A stretch of DNA of 64,000 bases from Promicromonospora sukumoe 327MFSha3.1 (GTDB lineage Bacteria; Actinomycetota; Actinomycetes; Actinomycetales; Cellulomonadaceae): the NCBI RefSeq assembly GCF_000385135.1, contig NZ_ARQM01000011.1, forward strand, positions 62,001 through 126,000. The letters are read 5' to 3'. Shown piece after piece: positions 24,767-33,177 of this stretch. The position numbers and the translations under genes were made by a program. Positions within the stretch are counted from its first letter, which is position 1, and the number at the start of each line of letters is the position of its first letter. A model generated the notes under the pieces. The model made no database searches. It was not told the origin of the DNA and worked only from the letters and a program-made list of their open reading frames with translations.

Positions 24767-26038
24767 GTGATCGATCTCCGACTTCTGCGCGACAATCCCG
24801 ACGTCGTCCGCGCGAGCCAGGTGGCCCGCGGCGACGACCCCGACCTCGTCGACGTGGCGCTCGACGCCGACGCGCTCCGCCGCTCCTCCCTGGCGGAGTT
24901 CGAGAGCCTGCGCGCGGAGCAGAAGTCTCTGGGCAAGCAGGTGGCCCAGGCCCAGGGCGACGAGAAGCAGGCGCTGCTGGCCCGCACCAAGCAGCTCGCG
25001 CAGGACGTCAAGCGGCACCAGGCCACGGCCGGCGAGGCCGAGCAGGAGCTCGACCGCGTGCTCTACTCGATCGCCAACGTGATCGAGGGCGCGCCCGCCG
25101 GCGGCGAGGAGGACTACGTCGAGCTCAAGCAGGTGGGCACGCGGCGCGACTTCGCGGCCGAGGGCTTCGAGCCCAAGGACCACCTGGAGCTCGGCGAGGG
25201 CCTGCGCGCCATCGACACCAAGCGCGGCGCCAAGGTGTCGGGCGCGCGGTTCTACTTCCTCACCGGCATCGGCGCCCGCCTGGAGCTGGCGCTGCTCAAC
25301 ATGGCGATGGACCAGGCCGTGGAGCAGGGCTTCACGCCCATGATCACGCCCACCCTCGTCAAGCCCGAGACCATGCAGGGCACCGGCTTCCTGGGCGCCC
25401 ACGCCGACGAGGTCTACCGGCTGGAGAAGGACGACCTCTACCTGGTCGGCACCTCCGAGGTGGCGCTAGCCGGCTACCACAGCGACGAGATCGTGGACCT
25501 GTCCGACGGGCCGCTGCGGTACGCGGGCTGGAGCGCCTGCTACCGCCGCGAGGCCGGCTCGGCGGGCCGGGACACCCGCGGGATCATCCGCGTGCACCAG
25601 TTCCACAAGGTGGAGATGTTCAGCTACTGCGCCCCCGAGGACGCGGCGGCCGAGCACCAGCGCCTGCTGGGCTGGGAGGAGGCCATGATGGCCAAGGTCG
25701 AGCTGCCCTACCGCGTGATCGACACGGCGGCGGGCGACCTCGGCTCGTCGGCGGCCCGGAAGTTCGACTGCGAGGCGTGGCTGCCCACCCAGGACCGCTG
25801 GCTGGAGCTCACCTCGACGTCGAACTGCACCACGTTCCAGGCCCGCCGCCTGGGCGTCCGCGAGCGGACCGAGGACGGCTCGACCCGCAACGTCGCCACC
25901 CTGAACGGCACGCTCGGCACCACCCGCTGGATCGTCGCGATCCTGGAGAACCACCAGCAGGCCGACGGCTCGGTGCACGTCCCGGAGGGCCTGCGCCCGT
26001 ACCTGGGCGGCCTGGAGGTCCTGGAGCCGGTGAAGTAA
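24767..26038 (+). CDS. serS: Seryl-tRNA synthetase
   Basis: 423 residues, GTG start nine bases after the preceding stop. The N-terminal coiled-coil arm (about 30-105, rich in Gln/Lys/Glu) clasps tRNA-Ser. The class II core shows motif 2 in [15 protein letters not shown], the Phe-Asp-Cys-Glu-Ala-Trp segment, and motif 3 around [13 protein letters not shown]. It charges tRNA-Ser and, where present, tRNA-Sec. Same-strand neighbours suggest that it may be cotranscribed with the upstream membrane protein and downstream HAD phosphatases. Confidence 0.96.
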   Translation: MIDLRLLRDNPDVVRASQVARGDDPDLVDVALDADALRRSSLAEFESLRAEQKSLGKQVAQAQGDEKQALLARTKQLAQDVKRHQATAGEAEQELDRVLYSIANVIEGAPAGGEEDYVELKQVGTRRDFAAEGFEPKDHLELGEGLRAIDTKRGAKVSGARFYFLTGIGARLELALLNMAMDQAVEQGFTPMITPTLVKPETMQGTGFLGAHADEVYRLEKDDLYLVGTSEVALAGYHSDEIVDLSDGPLRYAGWSACYRREAGSAGRDTRGIIRVHQFHKVEMFSYCAPEDAAAEHQRLLGWEEAMMAKVELPYRVIDTAAGDLGSSAARKFDCEAWLPTQDRWLELTSTSNCTTFQARRLGVRERTEDGSTRNVATLNGTLGTTRWIVAILENHQQADGSVHVPEGLRPYLGGLEVLEPVK

Positions 26039-26084
26039 CCCGGCGGTCCGCCGCTGTTCACCGGCCGGTGGGTAGGCTGCCAGC

Positions 26085-26888
26085 GTGCCTCCTGCCACCG
26101 AACGCAAGCTCGTCGCCCTCGACATCGACGGCACGCTCGTCACGTACGACGAGGTGCTGTCCGACGCCGCACGCGAGGCGGTGGCGGCCGTCCGGGCCGC
26201 CGGGCACCACGTGGTGCTCGCGTCCGGGCGGTCGCTCATCGCGATGACGCCGATCGCGGCCGAGCTCAAGATCGAGGACTCCTGGATCGTCGCGTCGAAC
26301 GGCGCCGTCACGGCCCGTCTCGACGCGTCCGCCCCCATGGGCTACGTCCTCGAGAAGGTCGAGACCTTCGACCCGGAGCCCGTGCTGCGCATGCTCCAGG
26401 TGGAGCTGCCGCACGCGCGCTACGCGGTGGAGGACGTCGGCGTGGGCTTCCGGATGAACGAGCTCTTCCCGGAGGGCGAGCTCAACGGGGAGCACCGGGT
26501 GGTGGACTTCGAGGAGCTCTGGTCCGGCGACGTCACGCGTGTCGTGGTCCGCAGCCCCGGGGAGACGAGCGCGGAGTTCCACGAGATCGCGGCGCGGCTC
26601 GGGTTCGACGACGTGACGTACGCCGTCGGCTGGTCCGCCTGGATGGACATCGCACCGCAGGGCGTGACGAAGGCGTCGGCGCTCGAGGCGGTGCGCAAGG
26701 AGCTCGGCGTGGCGCCCGAGAACACCGTCGCGGTGGGTGACGGCAGCAACGACATCGACATGCTGCGGTGGGCAGGACTGGGCGTGGCCATGGGGCACGC
26801 GACCGAACCGGTGCGGGCGGCGGCCGACGCCGTGACCGGCTCGATCGACGACGACGGCGTGGTGGACGTGCTCCGCTCGCTGCTCTGA
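26085..26888 (+). CDS. HAD-superfamily Cof-type phosphatase (first of tandem pair)
   Basis: 267 residues, GTG start at 26085. Motif I is Ala-Leu-Asp-Ile-Asp-Gly-Thr (nucleophile and general acid Asp), motif II is in Leu-Ala-Ser-Gly-Arg-Ser, motif III uses the Lys of Gly-Val-Thr-Lys-Ala-Ser-Ala-Leu, and motif IV is Val-Gly-Asp-Gly-Ser-Asn-Asp-Ile-Asp-Met-Leu. The large C2-type cap between motifs II and III marks the Cof subfamily, which acts on small phosphosugars or phosphorylated cofactors. It lies 46 bases after serS. The gene at 27025 is a clear paralogue. Confidence 0.9.
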   Translation: MPPATERKLVALDIDGTLVTYDEVLSDAAREAVAAVRAAGHHVVLASGRSLIAMTPIAAELKIEDSWIVASNGAVTARLDASAPMGYVLEKVETFDPEPVLRMLQVELPHARYAVEDVGVGFRMNELFPEGELNGEHRVVDFEELWSGDVTRVVVRSPGETSAEFHEIAARLGFDDVTYAVGWSAWMDIAPQGVTKASALEAVRKELGVAPENTVAVGDGSNDIDMLRWAGLGVAMGHATEPVRAAADAVTGSIDDDGVVDVLRSLL

Positions 26889-27024
26889 GTCGCGCAACAC
26901 GGGGGTGAACTGTGCGGGTGAAAGAGCTATCCGTGCAAAGGTATGGATCACCAGCCGAAAGCCTGTACATTTGGGCGCGATCCGTCGAAGGGTGACGGCG
27001 CTCACGGTGCCATGGGGGTACGTG

Positions 27025-27843
27025 ATGATCCTGGACGACCAATCGGTGTCCATGCGGGTGCGCAACGATGCGCCCCACCTGGTCGCCCTCGACATCGACG
27101 GGACCCTGTTGGTCACCGGGCAGCCGGTGCCCGGGCCGACGGTTCTGGCCGTTCGCCTCGTGCGCGGCCGGAAGCATCACGTGGTCCTCGCGTCGGGACG
27201 GTCGTTGACGGGGATCCTGCCCGTGGCCAAGGAGCTCGGGATCACCGACGGCTGGGTGGTCGCCTCCAACGGCGCGGTGACGGCGCGGCTCTGCGCCGAC
27301 TGCACCAACGGCTACCAGCTCGAGGACGTGCTGACGTTCGACGTCGGCCCCGTGGCCCGGATGGCGCTCAGCCGCTTCCCCGACGTGCAGATCGGCGTCG
27401 AGGAGATCGGCGTGGGCTACCGCGTGAACCGGCTGTTCGAGCCCCACGAGGTCAACGGCGCCCAGCGGGTGGTCGGCGTCGACGAGCTGGGCGTCATGCC
27501 GGCGTCGCGCGCGATCCTGCGCGGGCCGAACGTGCTCGACCTGCTCGAACCGCTGCGCCGGCACGGCGTCACCGCCACCGAGGCCGGTCCGGACTGGATC
27601 GACGTGACCCCCCGGCACCTCAGCAAGGCGACGTCGCTGGAGAACATCCGCTCCCTGCTCGACGTCCCGCGGCACAACACGCTGGCCGTCGGCGACGGCC
27701 TCAACGACATCGAGATGCTGAGCTGGGCCGCACGGGCCGTCGCGATGGGCCACGCCCCGGCGGCGGTGAAGGCGATCGCCAACGAGACCGTCGGCGACAT
27801 CACGCAGCACGGCGTGATCCAGGCGCTCAAGACCCTGATCTGA
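27025..27843 (+). CDS. HAD-superfamily Cof-type phosphatase (second of tandem pair)
   Basis: 272 residues from the ATG at 27025, chosen because GGGGG lies seven bases upstream; the frame is open back to 26905. Motifs match the preceding gene: Ala-Leu-Asp-Ile-Asp-Gly-Thr, Ala-Ser-Gly-Arg-Ser-Leu-Thr, Lys in Leu-Ser-Lys-Ala-Thr-Ser-Leu, and Val-Gly-Asp-Gly-Leu-Asn-Asp-Ile-Glu-Met-Leu. The stretch around Val-Ala-Ser-Asn-Gly-Ala-Val-Thr-Ala-Arg-Leu is identical in the two paralogues. It has its own 136-base upstream gap and therefore may have its own promoter. Ends at the REP1 palindrome convergent with map. Confidence 0.9.
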   Translation: MILDDQSVSMRVRNDAPHLVALDIDGTLLVTGQPVPGPTVLAVRLVRGRKHHVVLASGRSLTGILPVAKELGITDGWVVASNGAVTARLCADCTNGYQLEDVLTFDVGPVARMALSRFPDVQIGVEEIGVGYRVNRLFEPHEVNGAQRVVGVDELGVMPASRAILRGPNVLDLLEPLRRHGVTATEAGPDWIDVTPRHLSKATSLENIRSLLDVPRHNTLAVGDGLNDIEMLSWAARAVAMGHAPAAVKAIANETVGDITQHGVIQALKTLI

Positions 27844-27860
27844 CCTTCCGCCGGCTCGGG

Positions 27861-27957
27861 TCTTTCGCTGGTCGAGCCCTCTTCGCTGGTCGAGCCTCCT
27901 TCGCTGGTCGAGCTTGTCGAGACCCGGGTCTCGACAAGCTCGACCAGCGAAAGAGCA
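27861..27957. repeat. REP1 palindromic repeat at HAD/map convergent junction
   Basis: Core 27901-27950 is a 50-bp perfect palindrome with the same 25-base arm type as the copy at 4266. Two partial direct copies, TTCGCTGGTCGAGCC, precede it at 27864 and 27882. It fills the gap between two convergent genes, again suggesting a two-way terminator. Confidence 0.9.
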
Positions 27958-27977
27958 CTACTGGCGTCGGTGCGGCG

Positions 27978-28754
27978 TCAGCGCGCCGTGAGGATCAGCG
28001 GGCCGTCCTCCGTGATCGCGATCGTGTGCTCCGAGTGGGCACCCCGCGAACCGTCCTCCGAGCGGAGCGTCCAGCCGTCCGGGTCGGTGAAGATCTTGTC
28101 CGTGGTCTCCAGGAACCACGGCTCGACCGCGATGACGAGGCCCGGCTTGAGGGGGAACCCGCGGCCCGCGCGGCCGTTGTTCGGCACGTGCGGGTCGCCG
28201 TGCATGGTGCGGCCCACGCCGTGCCCGCCGAAGTCGGTGTTGACCGAGTAGCCGGCCGCGTGCGCGACCTCCGCGATCGCCGCGGAGATGTCGCCGATCT
28301 TGTTGCCGGGCTGCGCGGCGGCGATGCCGGCCTCCAGCGCCACCTCGGTGGTGCGGATCAGCTTGGCGTCGCGCTCGGCGCGGGCCGGGTCCGGCTCGCC
28401 GACCACGATCGACAGGGCGGAGTCCGAGACCCAGCCGTTCACGGAGGCCGCGAAGTCGATCGACAGCAGGTCGCCGTCCTGCAGCGCGTAGTCGAACGGC
28501 AGGCCGTGCAGCACGGCGTCGTTCACCGACGTGCAGATGACCTTGCCGAACGGCATGGCCCCGAACGACGGGTGGTAGTCGATGTAGCACGACTCGGCGC
28601 CCTGGTCGCGGATCATCTTGTGCGCGACCTCGTCGAGCTCGAGGAGGTTGACCCCCACGCCCGCTGCTTCGCGGACGGCGAGCAGCACGTCGGCGACGAA
28701 GCGTCCCGCCGGGCGCATCTCCTCGATCTCGCGCGGCGTCCTCAGCTCGATCAT
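27978..28754 (-). CDS. map: Type I methionine aminopeptidase
   Basis: 258 residues from the ATG at 28754; the frame is open upstream to 29039 but that part is not map-like. Map removes the initiator methionine from new proteins. The five metal ligands are visible in order: Asp in Ser-Ile-Asp-Phe-Ala, Asp in Trp-Val-Ser-Asp-Ser-Ala, His in Gly-His-Gly-Val-Gly-Arg, Glu in Ala-Val-Glu-Pro-Trp, and Glu in His-Ser-Glu-His-Thr. The start Met-Ile-Glu-Leu-Arg-Thr-Pro-Arg-Glu-Ile is typical. It stands alone, divergent from the sugar-binding protein gene and convergent with the HAD pair. Confidence 0.95.
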   Translation of the reverse strand: MIELRTPREIEEMRPAGRFVADVLLAVREAAGVGVNLLELDEVAHKMIRDQGAESCYIDYHPSFGAMPFGKVICTSVNDAVLHGLPFDYALQDGDLLSIDFAASVNGWVSDSALSIVVGEPDPARAERDAKLIRTTEVALEAGIAAAQPGNKIGDISAAIAEVAHAAGYSVNTDFGGHGVGRTMHGDPHVPNNGRAGRGFPLKPGLVIAVEPWFLETTDKIFTDPDGWTLRSEDGSRGAHSEHTIAITEDGPLILTAR

Positions 28755-28889
28755 GTCCGTCCTTCCGTAGGGGCACCAGTGATCTGGCTGCACAAGCCTA
28801 CGTCCCGCCGCCGACACGCCGGCCGCCACGGGCGGGCGCGTTGCTCGCGGTCTACCCGGTGTTTCACCCGGCTTGGGTGACAGGTGGGA

Positions 28890-28911
28890 TTGCAACGATT
28901 TCGTAATGCAA
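28890..28911. promoter_or_regulatory. Possible operator upstream of sugar ABC operon
   Basis: TTGCA and TGCAA bound an imperfect 22-base dyad in the 288-base gap between map and the binding-protein gene, about 135 bases before the latter. LacI-type regulators of sugar importers often bind dyads of this size. No regulator gene is adjacent. Nothing else with confidence was seen in this gap. Confidence 0.25.
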
Positions 28912-29042
28912 GGTGATGCTGTATGGGCTTGCATCGGATCGAGAACCACGGTTGCGTTGACGTCGGGCAGCCCGGCAGTCTTGCCGGTCCGTACCCGCAA
29001 GTCAGAGGGTTCTGAGCCCACGAAGCAGTGGAGGAGCACGAG

Positions 29043-30440
29043 ATGACTATCCGGATGGCTTCCAAGCGCCGAGCCGTCGCCCTGGCGGCGACCGGCGCGA
29101 GCCTGGCCCTGGTCCTAGCGGCCTGTGCCGACACCAATGACGGCGGTGGCGAGGACGGCGGCGGCGAGGCGACCGGCCCGTCCGCGATCGACTGCGCCGC
29201 CTACGAGGAGTTCGGTGACCTCGACGGCACCGAGGTCAGCGTCTACACCACCATCGTGGAGCCCGAGGCCGAGACCCAGACGCTGTCCTACGAGCCCTTC
29301 GAGGACTGCACCGGCGTGACGATCAACTACGAGGGCTCGCGCGAGATGGAGGCGCAGCTGCCCGTGCGCGTCCAGGCTGGCAACCCGCCGGACATCGCGA
29401 TCCTGCCGCAGCCCGGTCTGCTCAAGACGCTCGTCAACGACTACGACGCCGTCCTCCCCGCACCGGAGCAGGTCGAGGCCAACGTCGACGAGGGCTGGGC
29501 GCCGGAGTGGAAGGAGTACGGCACGGTCGACGGCACGTTCTACGCCGCGCCGCTGGGCTCCAACGTGAAGTCGTACGTCTGGTACTCGCCGAAGATGTTC
29601 GCCGACGCCGGCTACGAGGTCCCGACCACCTGGGACGAGCTGACGGAGCTCACGGCCACCATCGCCGAGGGCAACGAGGGCGCCACCCGCCCCTGGTGCG
29701 CGGGCATCGAGTCCGGTGACGCCACCGGCTGGCCGGGCACCGACTGGATCGAGGACGTCGTGCTCCGCACCGCGGGCCCGGACGTCTACGACCAGTGGTA
29801 CAGCCACGAGATCCCGTTCAACGACCCGCAGATCGTCGACGCGTTCGACACCGCGGGCGACATCCTCAAGAACCCGGACTACGTGAACGGCGGCCTGGGC
29901 GGCGTCGACTCGATCGCCACGGCGACCTGGACCGACGCCGGCTACCCGATCCTCGACGGCAACTGCTGGATGCACCGCGCCGCGAACTTCTACCAGACGC
30001 AGTGGCCCGAGGGCACCGAGGTGGGCCCGGACGGCGACGTCTACGCGTTCTACCTGCCGGCCATGACCGCCGACGAGAAGCCGACGCTGGTCGCCGGCGA
30101 GTTCATCGGCGCGTTCACCGACCGTCCCGAGGTGAAGGCGTTCCAGACCTACCTCTCCAGCGCGGAGTGGGCCAACGCCAAGGCTGAGTCCACCCCCGCC
30201 GGCGGCTGGGTGAGCGCCAACAAGGGCCTCGACCCCGAGCTGCTCGCGACGGACTTCGACCGCCTCTCCGCCGAGATCCTGGCCGACCCGGCCACGGTCG
30301 CGCGGTTCGACGCGTCCGACCTCATGCCGGCCGCCGTCGGCACGGACTCCTTCTGGAACGGCATGGTCGAGTGGTTCGCCAGCGACCAGAGCAGCCAGCA
30401 GGTGACCGACACGATCGAGGCATCCTGGCCGAAGAACTGA
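29043..30440 (+). CDS. Sugar ABC transporter substrate-binding lipoprotein (alpha-glucoside type)
   Basis: 465 residues from the ATG at 29043, preceded by GGAGGAG. A lipoprotein signal with lipobox Leu-Val-Leu-Ala-Ala-Cys is followed by an Asp/Gly/Glu linker and a family 1 solute-binding fold. Segments such as Pro-Pro-Asp-Ile-Ala-Ile-Leu-Pro-Gln-Pro and Val-Pro-Thr-Thr-Trp-Asp-Glu-Leu are typical of binding proteins paired with AglF/AglG permeases, so alpha-glucosides such as trehalose, maltose or sucrose are likely ligands. The two permease genes follow, but no ATPase gene; actinobacteria often share one MsiK ATPase among such systems. A 16-bp hairpin after the stop probably lowers permease expression. 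Confidence 0.85.
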   Translation: MTIRMASKRRAVALAATGASLALVLAACADTNDGGGEDGGGEATGPSAIDCAAYEEFGDLDGTEVSVYTTIVEPEAETQTLSYEPFEDCTGVTINYEGSREMEAQLPVRVQAGNPPDIAILPQPGLLKTLVNDYDAVLPAPEQVEANVDEGWAPEWKEYGTVDGTFYAAPLGSNVKSYVWYSPKMFADAGYEVPTTWDELTELTATIAEGNEGATRPWCAGIESGDATGWPGTDWIEDVVLRTAGPDVYDQWYSHEIPFNDPQIVDAFDTAGDILKNPDYVNGGLGGVDSIATATWTDAGYPILDGNCWMHRAANFYQTQWPEGTEVGPDGDVYAFYLPAMTADEKPTLVAGEFIGAFTDRPEVKAFQTYLSSAEWANAKAESTPAGGWVSANKGLDPELLATDFDRLSAEILADPATVARFDASDLMPAAVGTDSFWNGMVEWFASDQSSQQVTDTIEASWPKN

Positions 30441-30463
30441 CGCCCGGCCCTCGGTCATGACGC

Positions 30464-30498
30464 GCGGAGGCGTGGGACTTCGAGTCCCACGCCTCCGC
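30464..30498 (+). terminator. 16-bp hairpin between binding-protein and permease genes
   Basis: Perfect stem GCGGAGGCGTGGGACT with a TCG loop, 23 bases after the binding-protein stop and with no T-tract. Such intercistronic hairpins often protect the upstream message or partly stop transcription, giving more binding protein than permease. Confidence 0.75.
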
Positions 30499-30563
30499 CG
30501 TCCTAGGCTGAGGGCCGGGACCAGTCAAGGACGACCGGACCAGGACAGCGACAGGAGATAGCC

Positions 30564-31550
30564 ATGGACTGGCTGCTGTATGCCGGGGACGACCCCGGGC
30601 ACAAGTTATTGCTGATGCTCATCGCGATCGTGCTGTTCGTCGTGCTGATGGGCATCATCCTCTTCGTGGTCGACCGGCCACGGAACCCCACCCGCTGGTT
30701 CGTCGGCTTCGGGTTCACGGGCGCGGCGCTGCTGCTGCTCCTGCTCGGCCTCGTGTACCCGGCGATCCGCACCATCATCAACTCGTTCATGAACCGCAAC
30801 AGCACCGAGTTCGTGGGCGTGGACAACTACGTGGTGGCCTTCACCGAGCCCAGGTTCCTCGTCGTGCTCGGCAACACGGCGCTCTGGGTGCTGGTCGCCC
30901 CGCTCGTGGCCACGTTCCTCGGTCTGCTGTACGCCTACCTGGTCGACAAGAGCCGCTTCGAGGCCGTGGCCAAGGGGCTCGTGTTCCTGCCGATGGCCAT
31001 CTCGATGGTGGGCGCGTCGATCATCTGGAAGTTCGTCTACGAGTTCAAGCCGGCCGGCGTGAACCAGACCGGCCTGCTCAACCAGTTCATCGTCTGGCTC
31101 GGCGGCGAACCGCAGCAGTTCCTGATCAGCCGGCCGCTCAACACGTTCCTGATCATGGTGGTCTTCATCTGGATCCAGGCGGGCTTCGCGATGACGCTGC
31201 TCTCGGCGTCGATCAAGGCGATCCCCGACGACATCGTCGAGGCGGCCCGGCTCGACGGCGTCTCCGGGTTCGGCATGTTCTGGCGCATCACCATCCCGAG
31301 CATCCGGCCCGCCCTGGTCGTCGTGCTCACCACGATCGCGATGACCACGCTGAAAACCTTCGACATCGTCAGAACGATGACCGCGGGCCAGTTCAACACC
31401 TCGATCGTCGCGCTGGAGTTCTACGACCAGCGGTTCCGGCAGAACGAGGCGGGCCTGAGCGCGGCGCTGGCCGTGCTGCTGTTCGTCATCGTGATCCCGG
31501 TGATCATCTACAACGTGCGCCAGCAGCGCCTCTCGGAGGACGTCCGATGA
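30564..31550 (+). CDS. Sugar ABC transporter permease, AglF-like
   Basis: 328 residues. The start Met-Asp-Trp-Leu-Leu-Tyr-Ala and the two extra N-terminal helices (about 12-35 and 48-70) before the usual six-helix core are typical of AglF-type permeases. The cytoplasmic EAA loop reads Glu-Ala-Ala-Arg-Leu-Asp-Gly-Val-Ser-Gly-Phe-Gly, the contact site for the ATPase. It forms the membrane channel with the next gene product. GGAGATAG lies before the ATG. The stop overlaps the next start by four bases (ATGA). Confidence 0.9.
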   Translation: MDWLLYAGDDPGHKLLLMLIAIVLFVVLMGIILFVVDRPRNPTRWFVGFGFTGAALLLLLLGLVYPAIRTIINSFMNRNSTEFVGVDNYVVAFTEPRFLVVLGNTALWVLVAPLVATFLGLLYAYLVDKSRFEAVAKGLVFLPMAISMVGASIIWKFVYEFKPAGVNQTGLLNQFIVWLGGEPQQFLISRPLNTFLIMVVFIWIQAGFAMTLLSASIKAIPDDIVEAARLDGVSGFGMFWRITIPSIRPALVVVLTTIAMTTLKTFDIVRTMTAGQFNTSIVALEFYDQRFRQNEAGLSAALAVLLFVIVIPVIIYNVRQQRLSEDVR

Positions 31551-32476
31551 GCACCGTGAAGACAGCCGACGCCGTACCCGAGGCACCCCGGGCGAAGTCC
31601 GACCTCGGCGGACGCGCCCGCAAGGCGCGCAAGGCGCTCTCCAACCCGTGGGCGAGCACCCTCGCCGTCGTCATCGCCATCCTGTGGACCATCCCGACGC
31701 TCGGCCTGCTCATCACGTCGTTCCGCCCGGAGCTGGACATCCGGCAGAGCGGCTGGTGGACCGTGTTCGGCTCCGCGTTCGCCGGCGAGGGCGTGTTCTC
31801 GCTGCGGAACTACGAGGCCGCGCTGTTCGACGGGTCCACGAACCTCGCCGTGTTCTTCGTGAACTCGTTCGTGGTCACGCTGCCCGCGGTGTTCATCCCG
31901 ATCACCCTCGCCCTGCTGGCCGCCTACGGGTTCGCCTGGGTCGACTTCAAGGGCGCCGACTTCCTGTTCATCGCGGTGTTCGCCCTGCAGATCGTGCCGA
32001 TCCAGATCACCCTCGTGCCGCTGCTGTCGGCCTACGTGGACCTGGGCATCAACGGCACGTTCTGGACCATCTGGTTGTCGCACTCGATCTTCGCGCTGCC
32101 GCTGGCGATCTTCCTGCTGCACAACTTCATGAAGGAGATCCCGAGGTCCCTGGTCGAGGCGGCGCGGATGGACGGCGCCGGCCACGTGCAGGTCTTCTTC
32201 CGGGTCGTGCTGCCGCTGCTCACGCCGGCGCTCGCGGCGTTCGCCATCTTCCAGTTCCTGTGGGTGTGGAACGACCTGCTGGTCGCCCTGGTCATGGGTG
32301 ACCTGAAGACGTTCCCGCTCACGGTCCGGGTGGCCGAGCTCGCGGGTTCGCGCGGTGGTGACTGGCACCTGCTGTCGGCCGGTGCGTTCATCTCGATGAT
32401 CGTGCCGCTGATCGTGTTCCTGTCGCTGCAGCGCTACTTCGTGCGCGGCCTGCTGGCGGGTTCCGTCAAGGGCTGA
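31547..32476 (+). CDS. Sugar ABC transporter permease, AglG-like
   Basis: 309 residues. A basic cytoplasmic N-terminus of about 40 residues precedes six membrane helices, as in the MalG/AglG class. The EAA loop is Glu-Ala-Ala-Arg-Met-Asp-Gly-Ala-Gly-His. Asn-Ser-Phe-Val-Val-Thr-Leu-Pro in the periplasmic-side region and the ending Arg-Tyr-Phe-Val-Arg-Gly-Leu-Leu-Ala-Gly-Ser-Val-Lys-Gly are family hallmarks. Last gene of the importer operon; REP1 copy at 32503 lies just after it and convergent ogt follows. Confidence 0.92.
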   Translation: MSTVKTADAVPEAPRAKSDLGGRARKARKALSNPWASTLAVVIAILWTIPTLGLLITSFRPELDIRQSGWWTVFGSAFAGEGVFSLRNYEAALFDGSTNLAVFFVNSFVVTLPAVFIPITLALLAAYGFAWVDFKGADFLFIAVFALQIVPIQITLVPLLSAYVDLGINGTFWTIWLSHSIFALPLAIFLLHNFMKEIPRSLVEAARMDGAGHVQVFFRVVLPLLTPALAAFAIFQFLWVWNDLLVALVMGDLKTFPLTVRVAELAGSRGGDWHLLSAGAFISMIVPLIVFLSLQRYFVRGLLAGSVKG

Positions 32477-32502
32477 CCGCGTCGTCCCGCGGACCGGCTG
32501 CT

Positions 32503-32550
32503 CGGTGGTCGAGCTTGTCGAGACCCAGGTCTCGACAAGCTCGACCACCG
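32503..32550. repeat. REP1 palindromic repeat at permease/ogt convergent junction
   Basis: Inverted repeat with 23-base arms and a 2-base loop, same GGTCGAGCTTGTCGAGACC unit as the other copies, followed by TTCTTTCT. It occupies the 81-base gap between convergent genes and probably ends both transcripts. Confidence 0.9.
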
Positions 32551-32557
32551 TTCTTTC

Positions 32558-33109
32558 TCACGCCGAGGGTGCCTCGCGAGCCAGGAGGCTCTCCTTGATC
32601 GGCAGGCCGTAGCGGAAGCCGCCCAGCGTGCCGTCCGTGCGCAGGATGCGGTGGCACGGCACGAACAGCGCCGCCGCGTTCATGGCGCACGCGCCGGCCG
32701 CGGCGCGCACCGCCGCCGGCCGCCCGGTCCGCACCGCGTACTCGCTGTACGTCAGGCGCTCGCCGGGCTCGACCTCCCGCAGCACGTCCCAGGCGTGCGT
32801 CCGGTACGGGCCGCTCGCCTGCAGCACGGGGATGTGGCCGGGCGCCCCGTGGTCGCCGTCGTAGTAGGCGCGGACAGCGTCCGCGGCCTCGGCGAGCAGG
32901 CCCGTCGCGGCCTCGCCGTCGGCGCGGTCCGCGGCGGACGGGCGCAGGCTCGGGTGGACGAGCGCGAGGAGCGAGCCGACGTCGTCGGTCCAGCCGGCGG
33001 CGAGCACCTGCTCCGTGGCCTGGCCCGCCGGGGCGCGGTCGACGGCGGGAACCGCCGCGACGACGACGCTGAACGGGCCGTCGGGGGTGGTGAGGGTCGT
33101 GGTCTGCAT
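32558..33109 (-). CDS. ogt: Methylated-DNA--protein-cysteine methyltransferase
   Basis: 183 residues from the ATG at 33109, preceded by GGAAGGAAGAAC; a longer frame to 33145 runs into the REP3 palindrome. This suicide repair protein moves the methyl group from O6-methylguanine to its own cysteine in Val-Pro-Cys-His-Arg-Ile. The DNA-recognition helix with the arginine finger (Arg-Ala-Ala-Ala-Gly-Ala-Cys-Ala-Met-Asn) precedes it. The N-terminal domain is long but poorly conserved. The neighbour upstream is an Ada-AlkA fusion, so the two genes form an alkylation-repair unit. Confidence 0.93.
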   Translation of the reverse strand: MQTTTLTTPDGPFSVVVAAVPAVDRAPAGQATEQVLAAGWTDDVGSLLALVHPSLRPSAADRADGEAATGLLAEAADAVRAYYDGDHGAPGHIPVLQASGPYRTHAWDVLREVEPGERLTYSEYAVRTGRPAAVRAAAGACAMNAAALFVPCHRILRTDGTLGGFRYGLPIKESLLAREAPSA

Positions 33110-33133
33110 GTTCTTCCTTCCAGGAGATCGAGG

Positions 33134-33175
33134 TGTCAGACGCACAGGTCACCCGGGTGACCTGTAGGTCTGACA
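33134..33175. repeat. REP3 palindrome in the alkA-ogt gap
   Basis: Inverted repeat with 20-base arms (18 paired) and a 2-base centre, beginning TGTCAGAC and ending GGTCTGACA. The right arm equals the right arm of the element at 6755-6796. It lies two bases after the upstream gene's stop and about 25 bases before ogt, the same placement as at hemD-hemB. Confidence 0.85.
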
Positions 33176-33177
33176 CG

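Noticed and set aside
21164-25402. Minus-strand open frame of 1412 codons opposite the large membrane protein and serS
   Set aside because: Arg/Gly/His-rich shadow with no domain, crossing two well-supported genes; typical of the third-position GC bias here.
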